Notes: generated by a model from the letters alone, not told the origin. A stretch of 64,000 nucleotides of DNA from Vibrio marisflavi CECT 7928 (GCF_921294215.1 NZ_CAKLDM010000001.1:310001-374000), one strand, 5' to 3'. Counted from the first letter of the stretch, positions 9,659-18,219 are shown. Numbers and translations are program-made.

Positions 9659-10248
9659 GTCGACAGTACTTTACGTGACAATTCTACTGTGTTTTGTACA
9701 TCCATTTTATCGAGTATATGGGCTCGATGAACATGAACGGTTTTGTAACTTAATCCTAGCTCTTCAGCAATGGTGGTGACTTTTTTACCCTCAACCAACA
9801 AGCTGCAAATTTGTCGCTCGCGTTTGGTGAGGTGACATAAGTTATCGCTTTGGTTTTGCTTTAGTTGTGCCGCTAGTTCAGGTGGTAAATAAGTGTTTCC
9901 TTGGTAGACACTACGTACAGCCGTCACCATTTCATCTGGACCACAGCGTTTGCTTAAGTAACCTTTTGCACCTCTCTGCAACGAGTCTTCAATCATCAAT
10001 GGGTTGTCATGAACACTGAGCATAATTATCGAGCAGTGTTTGGAAATGGTTGGAATTAGTTCTAGCCCGTTGCCATCTGGTAGGGAAATATCACAGATTA
10101 CGATGTCACAAGGGTTGTTTGGGATGTCCAGTGCTTCCTGCACACATGAGTACTCGCCACAAATTTCAATATCTTCTTCCAATGCTAACAATTGAGAAAA
10201 ACCAGAACGTACAACAGGATGGTCGTCTACTAATGCTACTTTTATCAT
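9652..10248 (-). CDS. uhpA: Response regulator UhpA
   Basis: A 198-residue NarL/FixJ-type regulator. The receiver has VALVDDHPVVRSGF, the phospho-acceptor in CDISLPDGNGLEL and KGYLSKRC; the C-terminal LuxR-type helix-turn-helix has LTKRERQICSLLVEGK and LGLSYKTVHVHRAHILDKM. The match to E. coli UhpA (VALIDDHLIVRSGFAQLL) is close. Phosphorylated UhpA activates the uhpT promoter. It is the first gene of the uhpABC operon; the upstream gap to 10455 holds no gene. Confidence 0.94.
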   Translation of the reverse strand: MIKVALVDDHPVVRSGFSQLLALEEDIEICGEYSCVQEALDIPNNPCDIVICDISLPDGNGLELIPTISKHCSIIMLSVHDNPLMIEDSLQRGAKGYLSKRCGPDEMVTAVRSVYQGNTYLPPELAAQLKQNQSDNLCHLTKRERQICSLLVEGKKVTTIAEELGLSYKTVHVHRAHILDKMDVQNTVELSRKVLSTC

Positions 10249-10393
10249 TATTAATTCAATTAATTCTTACAATTTGGTTATTGAGTACTATATATGGCGA
10301 GGCTAAAAGATTCTGGGTAGAAGGGCACTTTCTTGAAGGTTTTTTGCTGGTCTAGCTCAAGGTTTATCTTAAATGGGTAGTGAGGCGATCCCT

Positions 10394-10429
10394 TTCTACA
10401 GCGCCAATATGGTGGTTGGAGCTGTAGAA
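10394..10429. terminator. Stem-loop downstream of the DUF819 gene
   Basis: TTCTACAGC (10394-10402) pairs with GCTGTAGAA (10421-10429), and after one mismatch the inner CCAA/TTGG extend the stem. It lies 27 bases past the stop of the minus-strand gene that follows. No T-run, so it may be a 3'-end stabiliser or a factor-assisted terminator. Confidence 0.5.
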
Positions 10430-10455
10430 TGAGAAAATAACTTGAAATGAATAAG

Positions 10456-11688
10456 TTAATTAATAAATCCAGCTGATACTTGCATCAGTAATCCGCTAAT
10501 ATACGCGCCATAAGTTCCGAGTGCATAACCTAACACAGCAAGCAAAATGCCCACTGGTGCAAGTGCTGGGTGGAAAGCGGCCGCAACGACTGGAGCAGAT
10601 GCGGCGCCGCCGACGTTGGCTTGGCTTCCCACTGCCATGAAAAACAGTGGAGCGCGGATTAGTTTCGCAACCACAATCATCAACACTGCGTGAATCGTTA
10701 GCCAAGTGATACCGATAAAGAAGTAGCCTAGGTTATCGAATATCGCGGTGATATCCATTTGCATACCAATGGTGGCCACAAGAATATAGATAAATGCAGA
10801 GCCAATTTTCGATGCACCAGCGTGCTCTAGTTTTTTCGCCGATTTGAAGCAAGATGCAATCAGAGCAAATGTAGTCACCAAGACGATGAGCCAAAAGAAG
10901 CCAGAAGTCAGGCTATACTTTGAAAGCTCTGGCGCAGTGCGAGAAATCCACGGCGCAATTATGTCACTGAAGAAATGCGCTAGGCCTGTTAAACCAAAAC
11001 CAATCGCGATGATCTTCATTGTGTCATTGGTTGAAATTGGGCGAGCGTTCTCTTTTTCGTACTTAGATACAGTGACCTTAAGTTCTTCAATTGCTGACGT
11101 ATCGGCTTTTAGCCATTTGTCGACTTTCTTTTGTCGTCCAGCCATGATGAGCAAGATCGCCATCCAGATATTGGCACAAATCACATCGACTGTGATCATC
11201 GCTGAGAAGAGTTCGTTGTTAACATTGAATACTTCTTTCATGGCCGCTTGGTTGGCTCCGCCACCAATCCAAGAACCTGCGACTGTTGTTAACCCACGCC
11301 AAACGTCACCTTGAACTAAGTTCGGATCAAACTGATCGATAAGTAAGATTGCAATTGGGCCACCGATGATGATGCCAATGGTGCCAGTGAAAAACATGAT
11401 CAGCGCTTTTGGGCCAAGGCCGATAATTTTCTTTAAATCAGCTGAAATGATCAGTAGAACTAGTGCTGCCGGCAGCAAATAGCGGCTTGCGACAAAGTAG
11501 AGCTTAGAATCACTAGGCGTGATGATGCCAAAGCTGTTTAATAGCGATGGTAGGAAATAGCAGAGTAACAGCCCAGGAATGAATGTATAAAACTTTTTCC
11601 AGAATGGGTTTGAGCTGTTTTCAGTGATGAATACACCACCTAATATCACGGCCAATAAGCCCATGATGACTGCGTCATTTGTGATCAT
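10456..11688 (-). CDS. DUF819 family integral membrane protein
   Basis: About 410 residues and about eleven membrane segments, with family-typical stretches ITNDAVIMGLLAVILGG at the start, GTIGIIIGGPIAILL, SWIGGGANQAAMKEVF near the middle and GSQANVGGAASAPVVAAAF near the end. This is the DUF819 (YjcL-like) family, related in fold to secondary transporters; its substrate is not known to me. I chose the ATG at 11688, preceded by AAGGAT, over a longer reading frame that begins 15 codons upstream. It stands alone, with a stem-loop downstream, so neighbours do not hint at a substrate. Confidence 0.8.
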   Translation of the reverse strand: MITNDAVIMGLLAVILGGVFITENSSNPFWKKFYTFIPGLLLCYFLPSLLNSFGIITPSDSKLYFVASRYLLPAALVLLIISADLKKIIGLGPKALIMFFTGTIGIIIGGPIAILLIDQFDPNLVQGDVWRGLTTVAGSWIGGGANQAAMKEVFNVNNELFSAMITVDVICANIWMAILLIMAGRQKKVDKWLKADTSAIEELKVTVSKYEKENARPISTNDTMKIIAIGFGLTGLAHFFSDIIAPWISRTAPELSKYSLTSGFFWLIVLVTTFALIASCFKSAKKLEHAGASKIGSAFIYILVATIGMQMDITAIFDNLGYFFIGITWLTIHAVLMIVVAKLIRAPLFFMAVGSQANVGGAASAPVVAAAFHPALAPVGILLAVLGYALGTYGAYISGLLMQVSAGFIN

Positions 11689-12025
11689 TAGTAATTTTAT
11701 CCTTATGTAAACGCCTTGCAAAAGCGTTCTCATCCGATGAAAAGGAAGGGACTATATCGAACTTAAAGTTTTGTGACAATTGTTAATGCTTTGTTTGTTT
11801 TGGTGTTTATTTTAGTGGGGTGTTGAATTTTTATATGTGCATTGGTGCATTTGTTGCGGGTAAGGGTTTATAGAGTGCGAAAAGGTGGTGATAGCATCTC
11901 ATTTAATTTGAACAAGATATTTGCAGATTCACTTAATTGACTAGATGGGCGAAAAACAAACACGTGTTAACAAGTTGTTTCAGTGCTTACTTTGAGGAAT
12001 GATAGTTCTAGTTGTCATATTGTTA

Positions 12026-12063
12026 GATCAATCACACTAAACGTTGCTTTAGTGTGATTGATC
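12026..12063 (-). terminator. Long stem-loop after the ABC transporter operon
   Basis: GATCAATCACACTAAA (12026-12041) and its exact reverse complement (12048-12063) form a 16-base-pair stem with a 6-base loop, 20 bases past the ATPase stop. T-runs are poor on both sides. The remaining gap 11689-12025 upstream of the DUF819 gene shows no ORF or clear motif. Confidence 0.65.
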
Positions 12064-12082
12064 GGCTTAGGGTTCTATCGAA

Positions 12083-12889
12083 TTAGTCGTTATGCATTAA
12101 TTGGTCGATGATCTCTGTTTTTAAGGTTTTTAGCTCTTGGCTATCCATATCTCGTGGTCGAGCTTGGTTGATACGAATGTTCGACTTAATTCGGCCCGGA
12201 TTGCTATCCATCACAATGACTCGATCTGCCATTGAAATAGCTTCTTCAACGTTGTGCGTTACGAAAACTATGCTTTTTGTCTTGAGCTGGTTGGAATCCC
12301 AAAGCGTAATGATGTCATCTTTTAAACGGGTAGCCGTGAACACATCGAGTGATGAAAATGGCTCGTCCATTAGCAGGATCTCTGGCTCTACGACCAATGC
12401 GCGAGCAATACCCACACGTTGCTTCATTCCACCAGAAAGCGCACTTGGAAATGTTTCTTCTTCGCCTTTTAATCCAATCATTTCAATTGCTTCACACGCT
12501 TTTTTATATCTAAGCGCTGGTGGCATACCTTGAGCTTCCAAGCCAAATGCGACATTGTCTTTTACGCTTAGCCATGGCAGTAAAGCAAAGCTCTGAAAAA
12601 CCATTGAAACGTCGGCAACGGGGCCGTTCATTGGTACATCACAGTAGTGGACAGTGCCCAAAGAGGGTTGAATGAGCCCTGCAATGATTCTGAGCAACGT
12701 GGATTTCCCCGTACCTGAACGTCCGAGAATGGCGACCACTTCGTTTTCATGCAAATCAAGATGAATGTTGCTAAGCACTGTTTTTTGCTCTTTACCTTGT
12801 TCGAAGGTATGGGTGATTTCGTGCAAGCTCATCATTGTTTCTTTTTCATTGGTTAGAATTTGTAGTGCTTGGTTGTTGAATTTTGTCAT
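12083..12889 (-). CDS. ABC transporter ATP-binding protein, NitT/TauT type
   Basis: A 268-residue ATPase. Walker A is GRSGTGKS, the Q-loop follows in VFQSFALLPWLSVKDN, the signature is LSGGMKQRVGIARAL, Walker B is EILLMDEPFSSLD and the switch His is in FVTHNVEEA. These are the features of SsuB/TauB/NrtD proteins, which power uptake of sulfonates, taurine, nitrate or similar small anions. The start at 12889 has GGAG five to six bases upstream; a longer frame back to 13123 would overlap the permease gene and lacks sequence likeness. It follows the permease gene by 50 bases. No periplasmic binding protein gene is beside it, so the substrate is open. Confidence 0.88.
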   Translation of the reverse strand: MTKFNNQALQILTNEKETMMSLHEITHTFEQGKEQKTVLSNIHLDLHENEVVAILGRSGTGKSTLLRIIAGLIQPSLGTVHYCDVPMNGPVADVSMVFQSFALLPWLSVKDNVAFGLEAQGMPPALRYKKACEAIEMIGLKGEEETFPSALSGGMKQRVGIARALVVEPEILLMDEPFSSLDVFTATRLKDDIITLWDSNQLKTKSIVFVTHNVEEAISMADRVIVMDSNPGRIKSNIRINQARPRDMDSQELKTLKTEIIDQLMHND

Positions 12890-12939
12890 GGTGATCTCCA
12901 AAAATTTTTGCTGAATACTTGTAAAAAACGAGTGAGTAA

Positions 12940-14676
12940 TTAGCCAATCTTGTATCTGCGCTCTGCCATCTTGTAGAGCGGATTCCAGATAAAGACGATA
13001 CAAATACCCACTAATACAGACATGGCGACACAGCCTAGAGCTGCCTGAGGTAGCGCATTGTCTATCGTGGCTTTGGAGATGTAATAACCAAGCCCAGAGG
13101 TATGAATCGTAGTTTGTCCCCATTGAAGCAGTTCAGCACAAATAGCTGAGTTCCATGCTCCACCCGCGGCACTGATGATGCCTGTTAGGATATAAGGGAA
13201 AATTGCTGGCAACATAAAGCGTAGCCACCAAGTTCGGCCTTTCAATTTGAATAAAATAGCAAGCTCGCGCATTTCTTGTGGTAGCGTTGAAACGCCCGCA
13301 ATCACATTAAATAGCACGTACCATGTTGTTCCCATCATGATGAGTGGAATCGTCCAAAGGTTCAGCGACATATGTGTTGCCACTAAAGCAAGCGTGACAA
13401 ATGGGAAGAAAATGTTGGGTGGCAACGCGGAACCAATTTGAATAATTGGCTGTGCAATTCGGGTAGCCTTCGGGCTAAGTCCAATCCATACTCCTGCTGG
13501 TACGCCAATAGCTAAACTGATCAGCATTGCGGCGACAACACGCAAAGTGGTTTCTAGCATCAAAGGAGCCATACCTAGAATCTCGTTTTTTGGCACGTAA
13601 TTCCAAAGCTGATAGGTCCAGTCTGCACAGAAATATACGACTACGGCGTACCACAAGATGACACTGAGCTGCTTAAACCAATCAGGTAAAATCTGCTTGC
13701 GACGAGCACGTGGGAGGTAACGTCGTGTGCCATTGACTGCAATTTCGCCTAGGACTTTGAATGGTTGCATCAGTCTTGGCAGCATAACAGTGTTGCAAAG
13801 CAGATTGTAAAACCAAGAGGTGTTGTGTTGAGAAGTGGTGACAGACTCATATTTGAACTTCTCTGACCAACGAACCAGTGGACGGAAAAACAGCTGATCG
13901 AATAGCAGAATATTCAATATGATGGCAACTACCGCCCAAATGATCATTTGCACATTCGCAGTATCCAAACCGATTTGAATGAAAGTACCAATACCGTGCA
14001 ATGGCATGTCTTTCCCGTGCAAAGGAATGATTTCAGATGCAACGATTGCAAACCAAGCGGCAGCTTGAGAAACCATGGTGTTCCACAGTAGGCCAGGAAT
14101 TGTGTAAGGAAACTCTACGCGCCAAAACTTTTGCCAAGCATTGAGTTGAAAAAGTCTCGCAGCTTCATCGACTTCTTTCGGCACAATTCTTAATGTTTGA
14201 TATACCACCAACGCCATATTCCAAGCTTGACCCGTGAACACACCAAAAATGGCGGCAGCTTCTAAACCCATGACACTGTTGGGAAATAGGTTGATAAAGA
14301 TGATGGTGGAAAAGGTGATGAAGCCGAGCAGTGGCACGGATTCCATTATATTGATGAAAGGTAGAATGACTCTTTCTAAATGTTTGTTTTTGGCAGCTGC
14401 GACCCCTGCAACAATGGCAAAAATAAAAGAGAAAAACATACCAATGACTAGACGCATTGTTGTTCGCAGCATGTCATAAGGTAGCTCTGACAAATAGCCT
14501 TTTGTTTCAGGTTGAAATGCGCTTAGTGGACGGTGCATGTCGTGCCAGCCTTCTCGATATAGCACGATAAAAGCAACAAATATAATAAAGGCTATGATGT
14601 CTTTGCTATTAAAAGAAAGCGTTAATGGGTTAGAGGATTTATTATTTGGTATCTTGTTTTGTAATGCGATGGACAT
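12940..14676 (-). CDS. ABC transporter permease with two fused membrane domains
   Basis: A 578-residue protein with two BPD_transp_1 domains in tandem. Each half carries an EAA-type coupling motif: VDEAARLFQLNAWQKFWRVE in the first half (near residue 170) and MRELAILFKLKGRTWWLRF in the second (near residue 475). Such fused permeases let one polypeptide form the whole channel. It precedes the ATPase gene in a two-gene operon. The start has GGAG followed by GACTCCTT before ATG. NitT/TauT-type relatives import small organic or inorganic anions, but with no binding-protein gene nearby the ligand cannot be named. Confidence 0.85.
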   Translation of the reverse strand: MSIALQNKIPNNKSSNPLTLSFNSKDIIAFIIFVAFIVLYREGWHDMHRPLSAFQPETKGYLSELPYDMLRTTMRLVIGMFFSFIFAIVAGVAAAKNKHLERVILPFINIMESVPLLGFITFSTIIFINLFPNSVMGLEAAAIFGVFTGQAWNMALVVYQTLRIVPKEVDEAARLFQLNAWQKFWRVEFPYTIPGLLWNTMVSQAAAWFAIVASEIIPLHGKDMPLHGIGTFIQIGLDTANVQMIIWAVVAIILNILLFDQLFFRPLVRWSEKFKYESVTTSQHNTSWFYNLLCNTVMLPRLMQPFKVLGEIAVNGTRRYLPRARRKQILPDWFKQLSVILWYAVVVYFCADWTYQLWNYVPKNEILGMAPLMLETTLRVVAAMLISLAIGVPAGVWIGLSPKATRIAQPIIQIGSALPPNIFFPFVTLALVATHMSLNLWTIPLIMMGTTWYVLFNVIAGVSTLPQEMRELAILFKLKGRTWWLRFMLPAIFPYILTGIISAAGGAWNSAICAELLQWGQTTIHTSGLGYYISKATIDNALPQAALGCVAMSVLVGICIVFIWNPLYKMAERRYKIG

Positions 14677-15283
14677 AAGGAGTCCTCCATTTTTTAAATG
14701 GATAATTAGATCTTTATTCTAATAATGATCGAAACTTAGTTGTTTTAGATAGGCGTTAGTAGTCCCTAGAAAATAGATTCTAGTAGACAAAAATTAACGA
14801 TAATTAGCCTACAAAGCTAACGCCGTACCCTAAAATATTTGAATATAACTTGGGTTATATTTGGGGTGGTGGTTGTAGTGGAAAGAAGCGATGCATAATA
14901 CTATTTCCGTACACTGGCCAGAGTTAATAAGTTAGGCCAAAACAATATGATAGCCATATGAAGGCCAAAGCCATCATATGTAATGTCTTTACGAGATACA
15001 GTTTTAGTTTCTACAAGGAGGTTGTAGAGGAGTATAGAGTTTGTACATCTTTTCTCCTTAAACTTTCGCTGATTGGTGGAAGTAACGTGATGAGTTACTG
15101 TTTGAATGCGGCACAGAATAAGCGAAAAAAAATAAATGTAAACCCTTTTTTTGTGATGTTTTAATTAAACTGTTCATGAACAGTTTGCGTTAATATAAGA
15201 AAAGTAGTTAGCGATAATATCTTTGATATAAAATATTTTACCTTTCAATTCCGAACATATGAATTATTTATCTATAGCACATT
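14677..15283. other. Long intergenic region upstream of the ABC operon
   Basis: More than 600 AT-rich bases separate the permease start from the end of the phosphatase gene. A 68-codon frame at 14958-15164 has no ribosome binding site or protein-like character and I do not call it. The clearest structure is a perfect 20-base palindrome at 15167-15186, listed separately. No riboswitch motif was recognised. Confidence 0.6.
15167..15186. promoter_or_regulatory. Perfect 20-base palindrome, probable operator
   Basis: AAACTGTTCATGAACAGTTT reads the same on both strands without a spacer. Perfect palindromes of this length are typical of operators for dimeric repressors such as the TetR family. It is about 490 bases upstream of the ABC permease start and about 160 past the phosphatase stop, with no regulator gene beside it. 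Confidence 0.5.
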
Positions 15284-15311
15284 GCGGCGCAGCTCATGTG
15301 AGTTACGCCGC
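15284..15311 (-). terminator. GC-rich stem-loop after the phosphatase-like gene
   Basis: GCGGCG (15284-15289) and CGCCGC (15306-15311) close an imperfect palindrome continued by CTCA/TGAG around the centre. It is 39 bases past the phosphatase stop. A second, weaker pair (TGAGCTA 15323-15329 with TAGCTCA 15341-15347) lies between. No T-run. Confidence 0.5.
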
Positions 15312-15349
15312 TACTGTAGACCTGAGCTACCTTAATACTTTAGCTCAAT

Positions 15350-16357
15350 TTAGTTGCTATTGAGTTGAGTAATAAAGGGCAGCCCAGTTGCGTTCTTATC
15401 CATTCCATCAGTAGGTAGTTTTTGCAGAGACGCGAAAAAGTTACCAGTAGAGTTAATGGAGTTTTGTTTGATTGGTGTTAGGCAGTATCGTTTGTAGTCA
15501 CTGTTTATTTGGTCAGCGTTATCTGCCCAGTTTTGGTATCCATCGATTTCACCTACTTTGTAGTAGCACAGCCAAAGGATCTGAGAAGTAGCCCAGTAGT
15601 TTGGATCGCGACCACAGCCTCTATCATAATCACTTTGATCATTTCGGTATGCGGTACCATTTTGGATAGGCCAATACCCATCGATAAGTGTTTTCAGAGA
15701 AGGCAGCGTTTTAGCGGCAATGATTGAGTATGCTGTTGCCATCATACCAGTACGGTCGCAACCAGAATGGCAGTGGATATAAAAAACCACAGGCATGTCT
15801 TTGTATTTGGTGTTAAGCATTTTATGCAATGCCACGGCACGTTTGTACAAGTTATCGTAGTTGAATGTGCTGCTGAACTTGCCTTGCGCATACCAAGGTG
15901 TATTTGGTATTTCTAATGTCTTAGTGATCGGAATGTGCTTGATTTTCACTGTTTTGCTTACGCTCACTGGTGGTACGTAAGAGCCAAGTAGAGGCCATGC
16001 GATGAATTTGCCTTCTGTTGGGTTGTGAACAAAGTACTGAACTTCAGCTAAATCGTTGCGTGCATCATTTGGGTTCAATGCAGGGTCAAGCAAGCTAATA
16101 TCAACTAGGAAATATTGGCTAGGTAGTGCAGGTGTACCATTAGAAAGCTTAGCGTTGGCTAGTTTTTCTTTGAGAGTTGTCATATCAAATGTATAGGTTT
16201 TACCGTCTGCATTTTGATAGTCGGGTAAGTCTCCTCTAAAGATATAATTGCCTGTTTTTGCTGAATAATCTAAGAACTGAACGCTATCAAGCACAGCTTG
16301 AGCAAATGAGGTACTGCTCCAGAGTAGAGCCACCATAATACAAAGTAGTTTACGCAT
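15350..16357 (-). CDS. Secreted protein-tyrosine-phosphatase-like protein
   Basis: A 335-residue protein with a clear signal peptide (cleavage expected after the SSTSFAQA region, residue ~21). Near residue 200 it has YIHCHSGCDRTGMMATAYSI, which fits the C-x5-R-T/S active-site loop of cysteine-dependent phosphatases (Cys, then HSGCD, then Arg-Thr-Gly). The usual general-acid Asp cannot be assigned with confidence. The family includes dual-specificity protein phosphatases and phytase-like inositol polyphosphatases; the extra-cytoplasmic location suggests the latter or a secreted effector. C4-type Cys residues near 250-290 (CGRD, WLCYY, RYCL) may form disulfides. It stands alone on its strand. 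Confidence 0.72.
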   Translation of the reverse strand: MRKLLCIMVALLWSSTSFAQAVLDSVQFLDYSAKTGNYIFRGDLPDYQNADGKTYTFDMTTLKEKLANAKLSNGTPALPSQYFLVDISLLDPALNPNDARNDLAEVQYFVHNPTEGKFIAWPLLGSYVPPVSVSKTVKIKHIPITKTLEIPNTPWYAQGKFSSTFNYDNLYKRAVALHKMLNTKYKDMPVVFYIHCHSGCDRTGMMATAYSIIAAKTLPSLKTLIDGYWPIQNGTAYRNDQSDYDRGCGRDPNYWATSQILWLCYYKVGEIDGYQNWADNADQINSDYKRYCLTPIKQNSINSTGNFFASLQKLPTDGMDKNATGLPFITQLNSN

Positions 16358-16802
16358 TGTTATTTGAGCCTTGGGGTTATTGAAATGCGGGCTAACTATA
16401 TGAATATTTACGGTATAAAATACAGTAAAAACTTATAAAATAATCGCTTATTTTCATCCTTCAACTTATTGTTTGTGATGAATTTATTTACATGGTAAAT
16501 GCATTGGTGTTTCTTGCTAAAAATATATAATTGTCTTTACTCAAATCTTTCTTTGTGAAAGAATTCGGACGATTTAATTGCTATCGTGATTAATTTATTT
16601 TTTCTCATCAAGTATTCGGAGGCCAAATGACTTTTAAACCATTAATGCCCCCGAGTTGTCTCTAGATTTATTTCTAAACAAAAATCCCCCTTTTTTGTAA
16701 TCGTATCGCGACCTTTTGCCAGTCAACTTTGCTGTGCTGTCGCGCGTGAGAAATAAACACAATCGAAAGATCTTTGTGGGTTTTTCGAATTGGAGACGGC
16801 CA
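16358..16802. other. Intergenic region between the phosphatase-like and TauE genes
   Basis: An AT-rich divergent promoter region. It holds the promoters for both neighbours by position, but I see no strong operator or RNA gene. A longer reading frame for the downstream gene starts at 16716 with TTG, but it lacks a ribosome binding site. Confidence 0.5.
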
Positions 16803-17582
16803 ATGCTTTTTCTTGATTTAGCCTCTATGGCACTTATCGCTGGTCTACTAGTTGGACTTATTGGTGGTAGTGCAAGCCTCGTTCTTATTCCTGTCCTGCT
16901 AGCATTTTTTACACACATTTATGGTGATACTGGTGTTGCATTGCACTATGCTACCACCACGTCACTCGCTACTTCTTTGATTAGCAAGGTATTTAGCCTT
17001 TGGTTACATCATAAGCACGGCCGATTGAACTGGTCGCTTTACACTAGAATTGTTCCAATTTTGGCACCGGGCCTGATTGCGGGAGCTGTAGCTTCATATT
17101 GGATTCCAGAGAAATATGTTACGTTGCTTCTGGCTGCGATGATGGCACAAGTCGGCTATAGTATGTTGCCTGAACGTACACAGTTGATTGAAAACTATAA
17201 GTCTTTGTCTAAGAGAATGAGTGTCAAAATCGGCTTGGTATCTGGATTATTAGGTGTCAGTGGCAATGAGTTGACAGTCTCTTCACTAGTCAGAAGAGGT
17301 ATTGATGTGAAATCGGCCTGCGCGATGGGTTCATTAATTAGCAGTTCGGTCTCTTTTGCATTGGTGGCAGTTGGCATGCTGAGTACGCCACAAACTGTTG
17401 ATTCGGCTAGTCACTATCAAATTGGCTATTTGTATTTGCCAGCCATAGTCGTTTTAGCACCAGTCGCGACTGTTAGTGCAAAAGTAGCGGCTAGTTGGGC
17501 AACGAAATTGCGTAAAGAGCAGCTACAGATGTTGTTCTCAATTGTCATGTTTGTCTGTGCAATTAAGACTTATAGTTTTTAA
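16803..17582 (+). CDS. TauE/SafE family anion exporter
   Basis: A 259-residue inner-membrane protein with about eight hydrophobic segments and the family's repeated half signature: ALIAGLLVGLIGGSASLVLIPVL at the start and KIGLVSGLLGVSGNELTVSSLV after the middle. TauE/SafE proteins are thought to export sulfite or organosulfur anions. The start at 16803 is preceded by GGAG seven bases upstream. In the second repeat GVSGNE replaces the common GIGGG. It converges with the small membrane-protein gene on the other strand, overlapping it by 4 bases. No sulfur-metabolism genes are adjacent, though the ABC operon of NitT/TauT type lies about 2 kb away. Confidence 0.8.
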   Translation: MLFLDLASMALIAGLLVGLIGGSASLVLIPVLLAFFTHIYGDTGVALHYATTTSLATSLISKVFSLWLHHKHGRLNWSLYTRIVPILAPGLIAGAVASYWIPEKYVTLLLAAMMAQVGYSMLPERTQLIENYKSLSKRMSVKIGLVSGLLGVSGNELTVSSLVRRGIDVKSACAMGSLISSSVSFALVAVGMLSTPQTVDSASHYQIGYLYLPAIVVLAPVATVSAKVAASWATKLRKEQLQMLFSIVMFVCAIKTYSF

Positions 17583-17971
17583 ACTTGGCCAACCTTATTA
17601 TTTTTAGTGGCTGTTTTAGTTTGACTTGGAATTGCAATAAATGCCTGAGATGACTGCGCTTGTATGATTAACATTAACGGTGCAGTGACAATAGCGGTTG
17701 TCAGTATGTCTGACCATTGATATATATTTTGTTGCAGCATGAGTTCGATATAGCCAAATATTGATGCTGCTGCAATCCACCTAGATAAATGGCCGTGTAC
17801 AATAAAAAAGCATACAAAGGCCAGTGCAATCGCAGTCTGAAAGCTATATTGACTTTCAAGGTTGGCCCATAATTGCCAATTTTGATCTAGCAACATAATC
17901 AGGTAAGCGCTGCCCAGCGACAATATAACCGTAATAGATTGAAATAAAGTACATTTAAAGTTTTTTGGCAA
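17579..17971 (-). CDS. Small integral membrane protein of unknown function
   Basis: 130 residues from a TTG start, with three or four hydrophobic segments (near residues 10-27, 43-60, 63-80 and 88-103) and a hydrophilic tail rich in Thr, Lys and Asn. I recognise no family. Its first codons overlap the end of an upstream 34-codon ORF on the same strand, so translation may be coupled. The stop overlaps that of the TauE gene by 4 bases. Confidence 0.5.
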   Translation of the reverse strand: MPKNFKCTLFQSITVILSLGSAYLIMLLDQNWQLWANLESQYSFQTAIALAFVCFFIVHGHLSRWIAAASIFGYIELMLQQNIYQWSDILTTAIVTAPLMLIIQAQSSQAFIAIPSQTKTATKNNKVGQV

Positions 17972-18059
17972 AAAAGCTTCTTAATATATATACGATGCAC
18001 ATGGTTGCTATAACCAATATGTATGCGTTAGCAAGTTTGTCCCATTGTTCGTAGCTCAT
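17955..18059 (-). CDS. Possible 34-residue single-pass membrane peptide
   Basis: ATG at 18059 to TAA at 17955 encodes MSYEQWDKLANAYILVIATM and then CIVYILRSFFAKKL: a short polar start, one hydrophobic helix and a basic end, as in many small membrane proteins. It overlaps the start of the 130-residue membrane protein gene by 17 bases. Just upstream a 6-codon frame (MSAKDL, ATG at 18074) with AAGGGA before it ends in TGA that overlaps this ATG, which would couple initiation. Coding status is unproven. Confidence 0.4.
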   Translation of the reverse strand: MSYEQWDKLANAYILVIATMCIVYILRSFFAKKL

Positions 18060-18087
18060 AAATCTTTAGCACTCATTGTAGCGAATT

Positions 18088-18219
18088 CCCTTTTAAGCCG
18101 AGGGTACCCTATTGATTGTTAGAATATTTTTAGTATTAGAAAACCAAAATGTATGTCGAGGATCATCTAGCCAGAATTTTCCTATATACTGGAGAGTCTA
18201 GTAGGACTAGCACTTTTTT
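18088..18219 (+). promoter_or_regulatory. Possible leader attenuator upstream of the threonine-synthase-like gene
   Basis: Three parts are seen in the 351-base gap. First, a hairpin CCCTTTTAAGCCGAGGGT (18088-18105). Second, a 30-codon frame 18149-18241 whose end is Ser/Thr-rich (ESSRTSTFLSLS). Third, a terminator-like stem inside that frame, CTAGT (18198-18202) with ACTAG (18206-18210) extended by AGT/ACT around a bulge, then six T (18214-18219). Ser/Thr codons overlapping a terminator before a threonine-synthase-like gene recall amino-acid attenuation. The leader frame lacks a good ribosome binding site, so this is inference. Confidence 0.35.

Noticed and set aside
10050..10355. Plus-strand 101-codon frame opposite uhpA
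   Set aside because: Shadow of the uhpA coding sequence; codon pattern and conservation belong to the minus strand.
12890..13123. Longer start for the ABC ATPase
   Set aside because: The extension overlaps the permease coding region and has no ATPase likeness, while ATG 12889 has a clear ribosome binding site.
14958..15164. 68-codon plus-strand frame
   Set aside because: No ribosome binding site, Lys/Cys-rich composition without a domain, and it runs into AT-rich DNA before a palindrome.
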